Origin: Patiria miniata
Taxonomy: Eukaryota > Echinodermata > Asteroidea > Valvatida > Asterinidae
Length of the DNA: 64,000 bases
Reading direction: 5' to 3'
Assembly (NCBI RefSeq): GCF_015706575.1
Contig: NW_024037074.1
Span: 930,001 to 994,000, forward strand
Below the pieces are notes generated by a model that worked only from the letters and a program-made list of their open reading frames with translations, searched no databases and was not told the origin of the DNA. Both the position numbers and the translations under genes were made by a program. Positions 42,070-52,645 of the stretch are shown here, one piece after another (the first letter of the stretch is position 1; each line of letters opens with the position of its first letter).

Positions 42070-43500
42070 CTCATTAATATTCATAATTCGTAAACGGGAG
42101 GCATTCATGCCCCCCAACAAGTGTGGAAATTGAAGGTAGCATTATAGCAATACAATTGTGACATTTGTTTGTTGTAACTAATAACAGTGTCTGTGATACA
42201 AACATTTGAAATTTTGTTTAATGAGTGAAAACTAGGTTTTACAGATCCATGCATGGCCGTTGTTATATTACAAAACATTGCATTCGAATTGACCAATCAA
42301 ACATTTAGTCCTTATTAAGGTCATAAAAGGTCCCCCAATATTACTACCACATTGGTGCATCAAAACAGATTCACGTTTATGACGCTTGCAAAAATGCAAG
42401 TTACACATAAAGCTAAAGAGCTCACTAAAATAGGAGTTAGCTCTTAATTAGCTTTACGGTGTGAATTTCATTTTGAAAATCCCCCATCAATGACATTCAA
42501 AATCTTTCTTTTTCATATAGTCTCAGAAGTAACTAAGTAATTTGTAAAGTTGGTTACGGGTACTCGTTACTATAATCTGGAACTGGTTCCTGACATCAGC
42601 GGTCGGGTACTCAGTTCCAATGAACAGCCCTAATGCAAACTGTATCAATATATGCTCCTTGATATACGGGTGATACTCAGACTAAAGGAGCACTCACCAA
42701 CATCACAGACTTGACGTCACACAAAATTCTCAGCAAAGCTCACCAGATTTGAAAAGCGTTAAAGTTTTGAGAGTTTGCAGAATGAACGCTTGCAACATTA
42801 CAAATTTGCAATGTCGGTTTGCTTTTGTGCTCCATAATAAGCTGGCTTTAAATGGCTGAGCTAACCCTAACCCGCCAGGGTATGTTTGGTAGAACCCTGC
42901 CAAACGTAGCAACATGCAACACTTGACTAAGTGACAAGCCTGTCAAATGTAGCAAGATCCATCAGGGGAAAAGTCTCCATTGCCTCAGAGTCTGTGGTCA
43001 CCGCATGCAGCAGGATGCAACTGTTGCATTGTTCAATGGGACTAGCTCTCATTGTTTCAGAATTGGCCATTCATGCACTGATGTTGCAAAAGCAAACAAA
43101 CCGGAAAACAAACCACAAAAGAAAACTCAGTTCAAATGCGTGTGTATTGCAATTATTTTGCTTGGTAAATAAATACTAATTTCTTTATCCTTTTTTTTCA
43201 AATTCACTCAAAAGTGTCAATTTTGGTCAGGTCAAAAACTTCAAATTTTGCCTCACAATATGTGATGCGATCAAGCTAACTGAGTCGTTTGTCGGAAATT
43301 TTCATTTGGAGGTTCCAGCCAAAATCGGGCCACTTCATCACATCACTTCATCACATCTCTTGGGTTCCGACTTTTTGAACTAAAGATGGTATCAGCATGT
43401 GGTTTTCACAGCAGTAATGCTGAGATTGTGCCCTTTTCAAATCTGTAAAAGAACAATTGACCAGGGTCGACAAACAAGTCATTCAGCTTGATCGCACCAC
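42070..43500. other. no gene seen
   Basis: A+T-rich. 43395-43445 (CAGCAGTAATGCTGAGATTG) is an inverted match to 14575-14625. No supported exon. Confidence 0.4.
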
Positions 43501-43503
43501 ATA

Positions 43504-44644
43504 CCGTAATTTTCGGAATATAAGCCGCGGCTTATACGTTGATTTTGCCCATGAAAATGTTTACTGCGGCTTATACACAGGGCGGCTTATACGCCGAGCC
43601 TTGAAGAATAAAAATGACATTTACATGTGTATTTAATGTTGTGGTATAAGAAGAGATGTGTTGCTGAAATACAGTGTAATTATCAATTAAGAAAGTCATT
43701 AACAAACCGAAAGCACGTCCCACAAAAAAGGTACCGAGCGGTAAAAACGTACGGCTAGTAAAAGCTGTCTCTTCGACATCAACAACCGGCCGTACGTGAT
43801 GCTGCATGCATGCTGCATGGATTCCCCATGGACCACACCGTTTGTGGTAATAAAGGGGTGTACTTTCTTGGGAACAATAATTACCAATATTTTCCCTGTT
43901 TAAAAAATGAAAAAAAGACAACTAATACTTTTTATGGAGTTCGAAACATATCTTAATTTGATAATCAGTTGTTCAACATCACAATATATTTTGTTTCTTG
44001 AAATGTATTCAAGAAATGATGTAAAACTCAAAACAGGGGTGAAATCACCCCTTATGAAATTAATGGCTTCGTCCACAAAAATTTCAGCATCGTGTTGACT
44101 GTTTTCGAAGAAAATTACGATCCAAACTTGAATTTTTGACGTTACTACTCATTAGTAATCACAACAATTTGATAAGTTTTGCTGTAAAAACGGACTTGTT
44201 TATTCTTAGGGCAAAACAACTCAGCGTCTGTTGCCACAAAGCAGGATTTGTAGCACTCCAGTCTGACGACACATGGTGGGTTGCATGCTCTTTCAAGTGC
44301 TGGGGGAAAATGTTATCATTCGCCGGCGCAGGCTCACTGACGAGCCAGCCGGCAGCAATTCCCATTTTTTATTTCTCATCATCAATTTCCATATTTGTTT
44401 GTAATAGTATCGACTGTAAATGATTTGATATAACTTTTGTGGCCCTTTTTATAGCTTTCGTAGTGTAAATGGAAATGGTTCAGAGCATTTTGACTAGAAT
44501 TTGGAGGCCTTACAAAATTTAAACCGCTGCGGTCGGTGCGGCTTATACGCCGGTGCGGCTTATACGCCGACTTCAAATCTTAATTTGCAGATTTTTGCGT
44601 GCTGCGGCCTATACGCCGCGCGGCTTATATTCCGAAAATTACGG
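43504..44644. mobile_element. 1.14-kb TIR element with TA target site
   Basis: It starts CCGTAATTTTCGGAATATAA-GCCGCG and ends CGCGGC-TTATATTCCGAAAATTACGG, and is flanked by TA on both sides. Sub-terminal copies of GCGGCTTATACGCC occur near both ends. No transposase is encoded. This terminus type is widespread in animal genomes. TA duplication points to a Tc1/mariner-like mechanism, but the superfamily is not certain. Confidence 0.8.
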
Positions 44645-45137
44645 TACGTGCATTGCTAATTTCACAAAAAGCTTTACAGCAAGTTGTGTTAGTTTGTTTT
44701 TGTGGGTGTTTTTTTATTTAAGCAAAATAATTTTTTTTGTCAATTGATCAAAGCACAAACTGAAAAGTACTACAATGTAAGTTTACATGAGCTCAAGTGT
44801 CAACAAGTACCAAGTGGTACAACCCACGGCAGCACCCGGGCCGTACCGGTACTCGAGAGTACAGAACAAAATGAAAACGAATGGGGCGTGATCTAATATG
44901 CAGAAATATGCAAATTAGATGCATGGGCATCAGTGTTATCAAAAGCGGCCCTTGGAAGCAAAGCTATAATTCTTGAGTTGCAAGAATACAATATATGGCC
45001 AAGTATACAAACCCACCCACCAATCAAAATCAACATAAGCAGCTCAAGCCCATGGCTGTGGAAAAAAGTGGCTTATTTCTTTCATGTTTTCTTTTAATTG
45101 CTTTTTGCAAAATACCACTTTCCCTTAAATGCTGCAG

Positions 45138-45233
45138 TCGTTGCTCGCAACCCAGCACCTGCTAGAAGCACAGCAAGGCCTAGGCCTACTAACACCTCAA
45201 CAGCTAAGCGTGGCGTGACCAGCGCTTCTGATG
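45138..45233 (+). CDS. coiled-coil gene, exon 5 (Pro/Arg/Thr-rich)
   Basis: Acceptor TAAATGCTGCAG and donor GATG/GTGAGT enclose 96 bases, phase 1-1: VARNPAPARSTARPRPTNTS, TAKRGVTSASD. The leading TC joins the A of exon 4, and the trailing G joins GC of exon 6. Basic and low-complexity, as in microtubule-binding tails. No copy was found in the left-hand set. Confidence 0.55.
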
Positions 45234-45538
45234 GTGAGTCATTATGCAAGGTTGGCTTCTCAAAATCAAAGCTGTGTTTGTGCTGATTTTTTTCCCCCCG
45301 TAGTTTAAAAGTAACTTCCACTGACCAACCTTTGCCACTTGAAACTCACAAGATCAGTTTTACTGAGATACAGGATGAGTAAAAAGAAAAAGAGAAACCC
45401 AAATGTCGGGACTATTGTATTAGTGAAGTTCTGCATGTAGCACTTTCAAAATCTAGGCTATGAAAGCCCAATTCATAGGCTTTCTTTTAGTACAAGATTC
45501 ATTCAAATCACTCATGTGCTTTCCAAGTTACAGAATTT

Positions 45539-45717
45539 TAAACACAACCACCATTTTAGAGTTCTTTCGCGGATCACAAAAAAGGTGCGCATTCTTTCAG
45601 CAAAACGAATACAATTCACACATATCCCTATGAGATTTGTTTTCGTTTTGCTGAAAGAACACTTACCTTTTTGTGATCCGTGGACAGAACAGAACTTTAA
45701 AAACGGTGTTGTGTTTT
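45539..45717. repeat. foldback pair, arms about 75 bp
   Basis: CTTTCGCGGATCACAAAAAA..CATTCTTTCAGCAAAACGAA is mirrored by CGTTTTGCTGAAAGAAC..CTTTTTGTGATCCGTGGAC. The outer ends (AAACACAACCACC / CGGTGTTGTGTTT) also pair. MITE-like. Confidence 0.75.
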
Positions 45718-45824
45718 TGAATTATAATTATTTTGAAAATAAAGATGACGTCACATCATTGCTATAATTGCTATCACTCAGTCATGCATGAACATTAAAG
45801 CATTTCAAAGAACGGCTTTCATCG

Positions 45825-45893
45825 AGCTGCCACAGTGGCCTAGTGGATAGCAGAATGAATATGGATCGAAAGATCTGCGGTTTGAACCCACGT
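45825..45893 (+). tRNA. tRNA-like sequence, probably a SINE head or tRNA pseudogene
   Basis: A-box TGGCCTAGTGGATAG and B-box GCGGTTTGAACCCACG are well formed and correctly spaced. An acceptor stem is not convincing, and the flanking CATCAAATATTTT suggests a short retroposed copy. Confidence 0.4.
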
Positions 45894-46420
45894 CCATTTT
45901 CATCAAATATTTTTTGTTGGTTGGGATGAGTTTATTGAAGGGAATACACTACGAGAACCTAAGTGTCTTCCATCCACACAGCGTGATAAATATTCATGTT
46001 AGGGTGCGTGATGTCATTGGTTAAAATAGGATGTACGCTGCAAAAATAAAATACGCAGGCTGGAAGAAAAAAACAGTCTGGTTCCTTTTTGTACAAAAAA
46101 CCATTATCATTCAATACTATTACTGGATACAGGAACATGACTGAAATGGTGGCACTATAATAAAGGTATATTGTGCATTTTTTTTTCAATGTGGAGAAAA
46201 AAAATCAATGTAGAAATCGTTGACACCAAAACATTTTTTGTTAAAATGAGATAATTACACTTTGTAACAATCCAGATGCCCACAGTAGAAAAAAGAATAC
46301 CTGTTTTGTTAAAATCTGATAAAAGTCTTTGGGAAAAGTTTTAAAAAAAAAATTTAAAAAAGATTTTAATTGTTGACGAGAACAGACCATCTCTGAATCT
46401 CGCTCGATTGTCAAACTCAG

Positions 46421-46548
46421 GCCCCAAAAAGATGGACGCATCTACCACCATACTGCGCCTACAGCAGGAGAAGCGAGACCTGCTGCAGACAAACATCGAC
46501 CTGCAGAGCCAGCTAAGTGACTCCAGGGACGAAGTGGCCAAGGCCAAG
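46421..46548 (+). CDS. coiled-coil gene, exon 6
   Basis: Acceptor GTCAAACTCAG and donor AAG/GTGCGG enclose 128 bases, phase 1-0: PKKMDASTTILRLQQEKRDL, LQTNIDLQSQLSDSRDEVAK, AK. Heptads (L..QQE..DLLQTN..LQSQL) indicate the start of a coiled coil. The frame is also open upstream of the acceptor (PSLNLARLSNS) in both copies, so an alternative, longer exon is possible. The inverted copy is 15037-15176, with a 12-base in-frame difference. A GGTGACAG palindrome lies 30 bp after the donor in both copies. Confidence 0.6.
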
Positions 46549-46577
46549 GTGCGGTAAATGCAATGAACAGAGTACTT

Positions 46578-46626
46578 GGTGACAGATGGAATGTTTCTTG
46601 TGGAATGGAACAGTCCGTCTGTCACC
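46578..46626. repeat. GGTGACAG palindrome
   Basis: GGTGACAGATGGAATGTTTC ... GGAACAGTCCGTCTGTCACC; the inverted partner of 14959-15007. Confidence 0.8.
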
Positions 46627-47116
46627 TCCAGTGCATTCAATTACTTCTCCTGCACTTACTCATGCAAGCGCGACAGCGTTAGATTTACCTCTCACATGAC
46701 TTGTCGCGCTTAATCAAGCCTGGCCCAAGTAACCGACTTGCCGAGCCGGTTACTTAGGTAAATATCCCATAAGGCCATGCAACGTCCTGCGGGCGCCTCA
46801 TCAGGCCGTGTCCAAAAACGGGCTTGCACGGAGCATAGAGCTACAAACACTATATAGCTCTATGTGTCCCCGCGTATTTTCACTGGGCATGGACGTGCTC
46901 TACAGTTAATTGATTCGAATGTAGCGTGGGAAAACTGTTGCAACCTGACGCCACTTCTGCAATTGTGTAAAAAGTCTATGGAGAGTCAAAACATTTTCCT
47001 CAGAAAATTGGAAATATTTCTCAGTCCCAGATTCATGTCTTATCATTTTTGCAATGAATGACCTTCATTGAGAGGATATATGAAGAAGATTTAATGGGGG
47101 GGGGGCAAAAATGTCC

Positions 47117-47369
47117 CTACCCCCCACTAAAACCATGAAAAATGATAAATCGAGAAAATGTTGAGAAAAACATGAATTTTTTGGAAAATATGTTTTGCCC
47201 CCCTCGAGAAAAAATCCTGGCGATGCCCATATTTCCAGCTCTTGCACGAAACTTTACCCGAAACCGTTTATTTAGCTTCACTGCGCGTGTCTGTCATTAC
47301 GCGAGGAGCCAGGCGCGAGTAAGCTGGGGGAAGTAATCGAACGCACTCCTCATAAAATCATTCTTACCA
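47117..47369 (+). repeat. direct repeat with 53829-54072
   Basis: CACTAAAACCATGAAAAATG through ACGCGAGGAGCCAGGCGCGA and CCTCATAAAAT.ATTCTTACC are shared at high identity with 53829-54072, same orientation, 6.7 kb apart. Each copy lies shortly upstream of a candidate exon. Confidence 0.85.
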
Positions 47370-47430
47370 TTGCACTCATAAAAAATCTTTCTTTGTTTTT
47401 TTTATATTCCAACAGCTGAACTACGAGCAG

Positions 47431-47487
47431 TCACTTATTCCATTCCACCCGGCTTCGCCTTGTGGAATGGAATATTCCGTCTGTCAC
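47431..47487. repeat. GGTGACAG-family palindrome, degenerate left arm
   Basis: CCATTCCACCCGGCTTCGCC, then TTGTGGAATGGAATATTCCG and TCTGTCACC. It directly follows a relic acceptor plus CTGAACTACGAGCAG, which resembles the start of the 47554 exon. Confidence 0.7.
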
Positions 47488-47553
47488 CTCATGAAATTAT
47501 TCTTACCATTGCACTCGTTAACATTCGTTACTTGTATTTTGGTATCCCAACAG

Positions 47554-47630
47554 CTTCACATCGACCGTATCCAGAAGGAATTGGATGTGCACGAAAAAAA
47601 AATGGAAAAGATTACAGAAAAAATAACCAG
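47554..47630 (+). CDS. coiled-coil gene, exon 7
   Basis: Acceptor GGTATCCCAACAG and donor ACCAG/GTACCT enclose 77 bases, phase 0-2: LHIDRIQKELDVHEKKMEKI, TEKIT. Strong heptad character. The exon begins in the phase left by exon 6 and passes two bases (AG) to exon 8. The donor lies at the very edge of the inverted-repeat element that begins near 47632. Confidence 0.5.
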
Positions 47631-47631
47631 G

Positions 47632-48800
47632 TACCTTAGTGAAAAAATCGTTACAAGGTGGATAAAAGCACAATTTTTTCACCAAAGCATCTCTCTTTTC
47701 GAAGAAAAGACGGACGCATGAAATTGGATGATTAAAAGGTCAATTTATGACTTCATTATGACGTCATCAGCTAATTAAAGCCTTTCCTCTGGCGAGAGGA
47801 CCATCAAGCTTCTTTTATAACCCTTAAACGCTCCATCTCAACTCAGTACTGGCTACGATTCTCTGACCCAGAGGTATAGAAACCATCTTCAAAGTAGATG
47901 GTATTACCCAGGAAGGTAAACCCATTGCATTTTCCTCAAAAAGCCTATAGATCCTGTTCCAGAGCATATTCTTCAATATCGAGAGGAAGCTGTGGCACTG
48001 CTGCAGCTTTATTCGGCTGCAACTTCATTGTTGTCACTGACCATTACAACCATTGGTTACAATTTGGTGCAAAATCCTAGCCAGTGCACCACCTCGCTTG
48101 TAGCGTCTTAAGCTACAAGGATACGACTTCAACGATGTCTACAAACCTGGTCCTACGATGGTGATCGCAGATGCACCCGGCAGATTGCCCAACTCTCCAA
48201 GCTCGACAACGTAACATGTGATGAATCTGTAACTTAGATACACTGAGATGGTCATCCGACTGTAACTTATGTTATGTTTTTTGTCTGCCTATCTTTGGAA
48301 TAAGTTTAAACATTTAAGATACCAATAATCAATTACAAAAACTCTCTTGGCATAAAATTTGAACCATTCTCTCTGACTTAAGAACAAAAACTCACATTGC
48401 CACTTACGGTTCGCATGTTAAAACAAGGTGCCAAAATGATCACCCCAAATCCATGATTTTAGCACCTTTTTTTTTACCAAAAAAGGCTTTTTTGGCCCAA
48501 AACAACATCCGGTACTACATTAAATCCCACTGACATACCACTCTAATGAAAGATCTTGTTGTTCCCTTTAATTTGATACCACATTTGTTGTTGTGATGTT
48601 TGTAGTTCTGAAGATATTATCAATTTTTTTTATGTAATAGTTAGCTGATGACGTCATAATGAAGTCATACATGTACATGTCCTTCCCATCATCCAATTTT
48701 TTGCGTCCATCTTTTTTTTCGAAAATGTATACCATGGAGATACTTTGTTGAAAAAATGGTGCTTTTGTCCACCGTGTCACGATCCTTGGCATTATTATGC
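47632..48800. mobile_element. 1.17-kb element with about 150-bp inverted ends enclosing a Gypsy fragment
   Basis: 47640-47785 (GGTGGATAAAAGCACAATTT ... TTCATTATGACGTCATCAGCTAA) is the reverse complement of 48640-48790, imperfectly. The interior contains RNase H coding of a Ty3/Gypsy element. The end points and target site are not resolved. Confidence 0.6.
47895..48200 (+). pseudogene. Ty3/Gypsy RNase H fragment
   Basis: ITQEGKPIAFSSKSL, then FNIERKLWH, VTDHYNHWLQF, then KSLASAPPRL and RLKLQGYDFNDVYKPGPTMV with IADAPGRLP in shifted frames. 'QEGKPIAFSSKSL..... IEREL' and 'APPRLQR..LQGYDF...YKPG..M.IAD.LSRLP' are the RNase H landmarks of Ty3/Gypsy pol. Several frameshifts and stops; RT, integrase and LTRs are absent. 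It is an internal relic, not an active element. Confidence 0.75.
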
Positions 48801-49000
48801 CCCGCCGGCGAAGCCGAAGGGGCATACTGTTTCCGCCTTGTCCGTCCGTCCGTGTGTGTGTGTGTGTGCGGGGGGGTGACTACAAATTTGTATCCTTGTG
48901 GAGACACACACACAATAGGGAACAAAACATTGTAAAGGTCTCCACAGGGCAATTTCTATAGATGAATAGGTCTCCACAAGGTTTTCACGAAATAGATATA
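48795..49000. mobile_element. GCCCCGCCGGCGAAGCCGAAGGGGC MITE end
   Basis: ATTATGCCCCGCCGGCGAAG-CCGAAGGGGCATACTGTTTCC, then CCTTGTCCGTCCGTCCGTGTG. This CCGTCC-bearing terminus is a repeat class seen widely in marine invertebrate genomes. The other end was not identified. Confidence 0.55.
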
Positions 49001-49285
49001 TGGGTTTTACTCAAAAAATAGGAATTTCCAAGGTGGGTTGATTTGTCGCAAATGGAAGAGTTTTAGAAAAGGGATATTAAGTCCAAATTTCAGCCAAGGA
49101 AGCTAATTCTGGTTAAAATAAGAGCATTTTGAAACTTCACTTTCAAAATTGAACACTTTACTACACGAGAACAAAGGAACGTCTCCTATACAAATTTGCG
49201 AGTGTGTGTGTGTGTGTGCATGTGCATACAAATGGTTCCACATCGGAATCTGGATTGTCCATGTATGTCTTGAACCTTGATACAA

Positions 49286-49560
49286 TGTAGCTTGCTAGTA
49301 TAACTTACATGTGTAAGTTTGGACCCCATAAGACAGGCCAAGGTCATTAGGATTAAAACAATAGGATTTTATTTCATTTGATTTTTTTTTAATAGTTTTT
49401 TCTTAATTTTTTTTTTTTACGAAACCAGTGTATGTACATGTGGCTTGCTAGTATAACTTATAAGTTTGGACCCCACAAGACAAAGGCCAAGGTCATTAGA
49501 ATTGAAACAAAAGGATTTTATTTTGTTTTATTATTTTCATTTCCCCCCCACCAAACCAAT
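49286..49560. repeat. 150-bp tandem duplication
   Basis: GCTTGCTAGTATAACTTA ... AAGTTTGGACCCCA(T/C)AAGAC ... GGCCAAGGTCATTAG occurs at about 49290 and 49440. Confidence 0.85.
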
Positions 49561-49599
49561 ATACATGTGCAAATGTAATCACTCACTCAAATATTAGGG

Positions 49600-51640
49600 G
49601 CCTGTACACTGTCTATGCATGTACATGTTTTGTGTATAATCAATGTGGCTTCTTCACCTTTTTTCTTGGACAGCCATATTTTTAATTGAAACAACAGAAA
49701 ACAAACACATGTACATGTACATGTATCCAAAACTTGAGACTTGCATCGTAGTACATGTACATGTTTATGCAGCTCTGTAGGTTGTTTTTAGGATTTTGAG
49801 TCACTTTAGGATCCCATAGGCCAACTGTTCGCATTATTAAAACCCAAAGAAATAATGTCGTGATGATAACTCAAGCTTATTCAAATAAGTATATATTCTT
49901 TTGATTATTTAAGAATTCTTATTTTCATGTAGGCCTTGTAAATGCTCAAAGGATTACGCTAAAAGGATTTGCCTTTGAGAAAGGTCTTGCTTTAGACTGA
50001 AAATATTCTGTCGCTAAAAACAAAAATTCATTATGGGATCATAGCCTAAAGAAAACAATAACGATGTTGAACGTTCCATGTGACCCAGTTAATGTTAATA
50101 ATAGAGTGGTGTTATGTGATGGAAATAGGCATGGTTGCGGGGCATTTGTGTTTTTTAACACTACTTTTCTTGTTGTCACTAAGGTACATGTCACTGGTGA
50201 CGTCACAGGATCTGAAACTTTTGAAGAAGGAGAGACATCTGAAAGAGTCGAAGGTGGGGTGTAGAGAGGGTAAGGGCATTTTCGACTGTTTGCCAGTAAT
50301 TCATTTACACCACTATTTGTCCAAGCAAAGACTCTAATTCAAACAACATCGTGTAATGATGACGTCATGATGACGTCATCAGGTGTTTATTTATAGGCAA
50401 TTAAATTGTGACACTTTTAATATTTAAAATGCATAAGAAGTCAACCGTACGCGTCCGCAGCATTCTGTTGCCGGCAAGTGGTAGAGTAGGTTGAGGTCTT
50501 TATTTCATTCAGTGTGCGTGCAATCACGTGACCCTTGCTTCCGGTCGAAAAAGGCCAAAACCGGAAGTGGCTTATTTTTTAAAAGCGGCAATAGGTATGA
50601 ACTTGCTTTTAACGGTGTTAGTCACTTGGCTGATAGTATTCTTCAAATCATCTACGTCATGCAATCTTCGAGCGCCCTCTAGCGACAGGTTGAAAAAAAA
50701 TTTAAATGTATTTTGAATAGATGTCTGAGGTGAAGTTTGTCAGAATCACCTTAATATTGGTGTATATGATGACCTTGACCCACTTAAGACGTGTGCGTAG
50801 TTTTAGGCGAATGACGTCATCAGACCGGAAGTTATAATAAAAAGACTCTTTTTCATTTGAAAATTCCTGAAAAATCAACCATGGCAGTTATATTAGTTTT
50901 TACTTCAATTGTCGATTCAAGGGTAGGTCTAAAATATTTCAAAGCTTCGAGGCAATAAGCGAACTCGGACATGCCCTGCGTATGCTTAAAAGTTCAGGTT
51001 GACAATACATCTGCTTTAAAATATGCACAGGACGTCCACAATGTATATGTACATGCACGAACGTTGTACATACGCACATACATCGTATGTCAGTCAGCCC
51101 GCAGAGCACGTGTTGCTGAGGTCAAATCCTGTCCACAGTGACCGTTTTAGCCGATTCCGCCTAACTTTGACAGATTTTATGTTCATGCATGCGCATAGTC
51201 AGGGACTTATAATTGATAAAAAAATCATTCTGCAGAAAAGCCCTATGTTACGTATTTAAAGGTGCAGTTTTTCTGCAGTGGGATTTTCCACAAGTCTTTT
51301 CCTATACAACACTGATATCTTACTGAGTTGTTCTGAACTTCGGCCAAGAATTACTATGAGAAGGACAGAGAAATCATATTTTTTCGCGCTGTCATTTGAT
51401 TCAAAATATTCCCAAGAGTCAGAATATCAAGTACTATTTTCTGAAAATGTTTCAGTTCAAAAGCAAATCACATATTTAAAGGTGCAGTTTTTCTGCAGTG
51501 GGATTTTTGAGCCCATTGACTTTGAATTTCATCTAAAAATATGCGGACTTTGGATAACTGTGCGCTGAATTACCCCAAGCTAGACTTGCCCTAAATTAAA
51601 TAGCTGGGAAAAGTGTCACGATATCAATAACACTATTTTC
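49600..51640. other. no gene seen; short direct repeat
   Basis: ATTTAAAGGTGCAGTTTTTC-TGCAGTGGGATTTT occurs at 51256-51290 and 51475-51509. A CTCF-like AGCGCCCTCTAGCG word lies at 50669. No supported exon. Confidence 0.45.
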
Positions 51641-52080
51641 TACTCACAATATTAGTTGTGGAGACAGCAAATGGCAAGTGAAGTGCGCCGCACCTGCGGC
51701 GTACACGTAACCAAGCTCCTTAGCAACTTTAAGATACGCGCTATAAATTTGGCTTCAGTAAGCGCCCAACTATGCGGTTTGTGCATGCAGTGTAATGCCA
51801 ATGCGCCCAATTCCGCACCGCACACTAAAAGAGCCCAACGCGCAACAGCGCTTTCACTGGTACCCTGTACTGCCAAGCACTCATGCTTGCGCACTATGTA
51901 CATTTTATGTGCGCAGCTAAAAAATTTCTTATTTTTACCACCCTATAAAGACCAAACCGAAGCTGCAGAGCATCAGTTTCAGCACTACAAGCAAGGGTTA
52001 CATTAATAGTCACTAGAGTCATGTTTCTCCAATGTCCTAGGGTGTAGCCAGTAGTGTCACTGAATGACTTGCCACCGAAG

Positions 52081-52335
52081 GACCACTCGCCCCTGCAGGC
52101 CTCCCAGGAAGATTGCGTGCATGAGTGACGTGGAGGACTTCAGCGGGAGCTTATGGAACACAGCCTCATCTGTGCACAGGCCCGTCACCAAGGGGGGGGG
52201 GGGGGGGCTGGTGGGGCCGGGCCCCCCTCGGCGAGCAATTGGCCCCCGAAACGGTGGGCCCCCCTTGTTGGTACTATTTGGCCCCTCCTGATGCTCAGGG
52301 CTGGCGACGGGCCTGGCTGTGCACAAAACATACAG
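52081..52335 (+). pseudogene. DHSPLQASQED exon copy, interrupted by a MITE
   Basis: After AAG, the frame reads DHSPLQASQED, CVHE, stop, then LQRELMEHSLICAQ. Removing the 52177-52315 insertion and one target-site copy brings this to a donor ACATACAG/GTTAGT. Homologue: 18006-18109. It does not splice in frame with exon 7, so it is read as a decayed extra copy inside intron 7. Confidence 0.45.
52177..52315. mobile_element. 139-bp hAT-type MITE with 8-bp TSD
   Basis: It starts CAGGCCCGTCACCAAGGGGG and ends GGCGACGGGCCTG. The flanks TCTGTGCA and GCTGTGCA match in 7 of 8 bases. CAGG termini and an 8-bp duplication fit hAT. It sits inside an exon copy. Confidence 0.75.
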
Positions 52336-52509
52336 GTTAGTAATCATCTCATTGGAGAGGGCATCCCCTGCCCAAATTTCTGGGTCAAAATTTCATATTT
52401 CACAAGTTCCTCATTCAAATGCCACCTACATGAACATGCACCGAAGCCAATGAATTGAACAAATCTCAACCAGTTAACTTTGGTTGTTGACATGTAATAG
52501 TTTACAAAT

Positions 52510-52645
52510 AATGAATGTTTGTAAGTGCAATGGTAAGAATAATTTCATGAGGTGACAGATGAAATGTTCCATTCCACGAGGTAACAATTTTACCTCCGAA
52601 TGAAATTATTCTTTCCATTGCACGAATGTGAAACATTCATTATTT
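52510..52645. repeat. palindromic element around a GGTGACAG half-site
   Basis: GTGCAATGGTAAGAATAATT-TCAT at 52527 pairs with ATGAAATTATTCTTTCCATT-GCAC at 52600. The outer AATGAATGTTT / AAACATTCATT ends pair too. GGTGACAGATGAAATGTTCC lies within. Confidence 0.8.

Noticed and set aside
42855..42880. CTAACCCTAACCC, telomere-like
   Set aside because: Two units only; interstitial chance match.
52057..52458. Several Gly/Pro-rich frames of 71-101 codons
   Set aside because: They cross the hAT MITE G tract and the exon copy in shadow frames.
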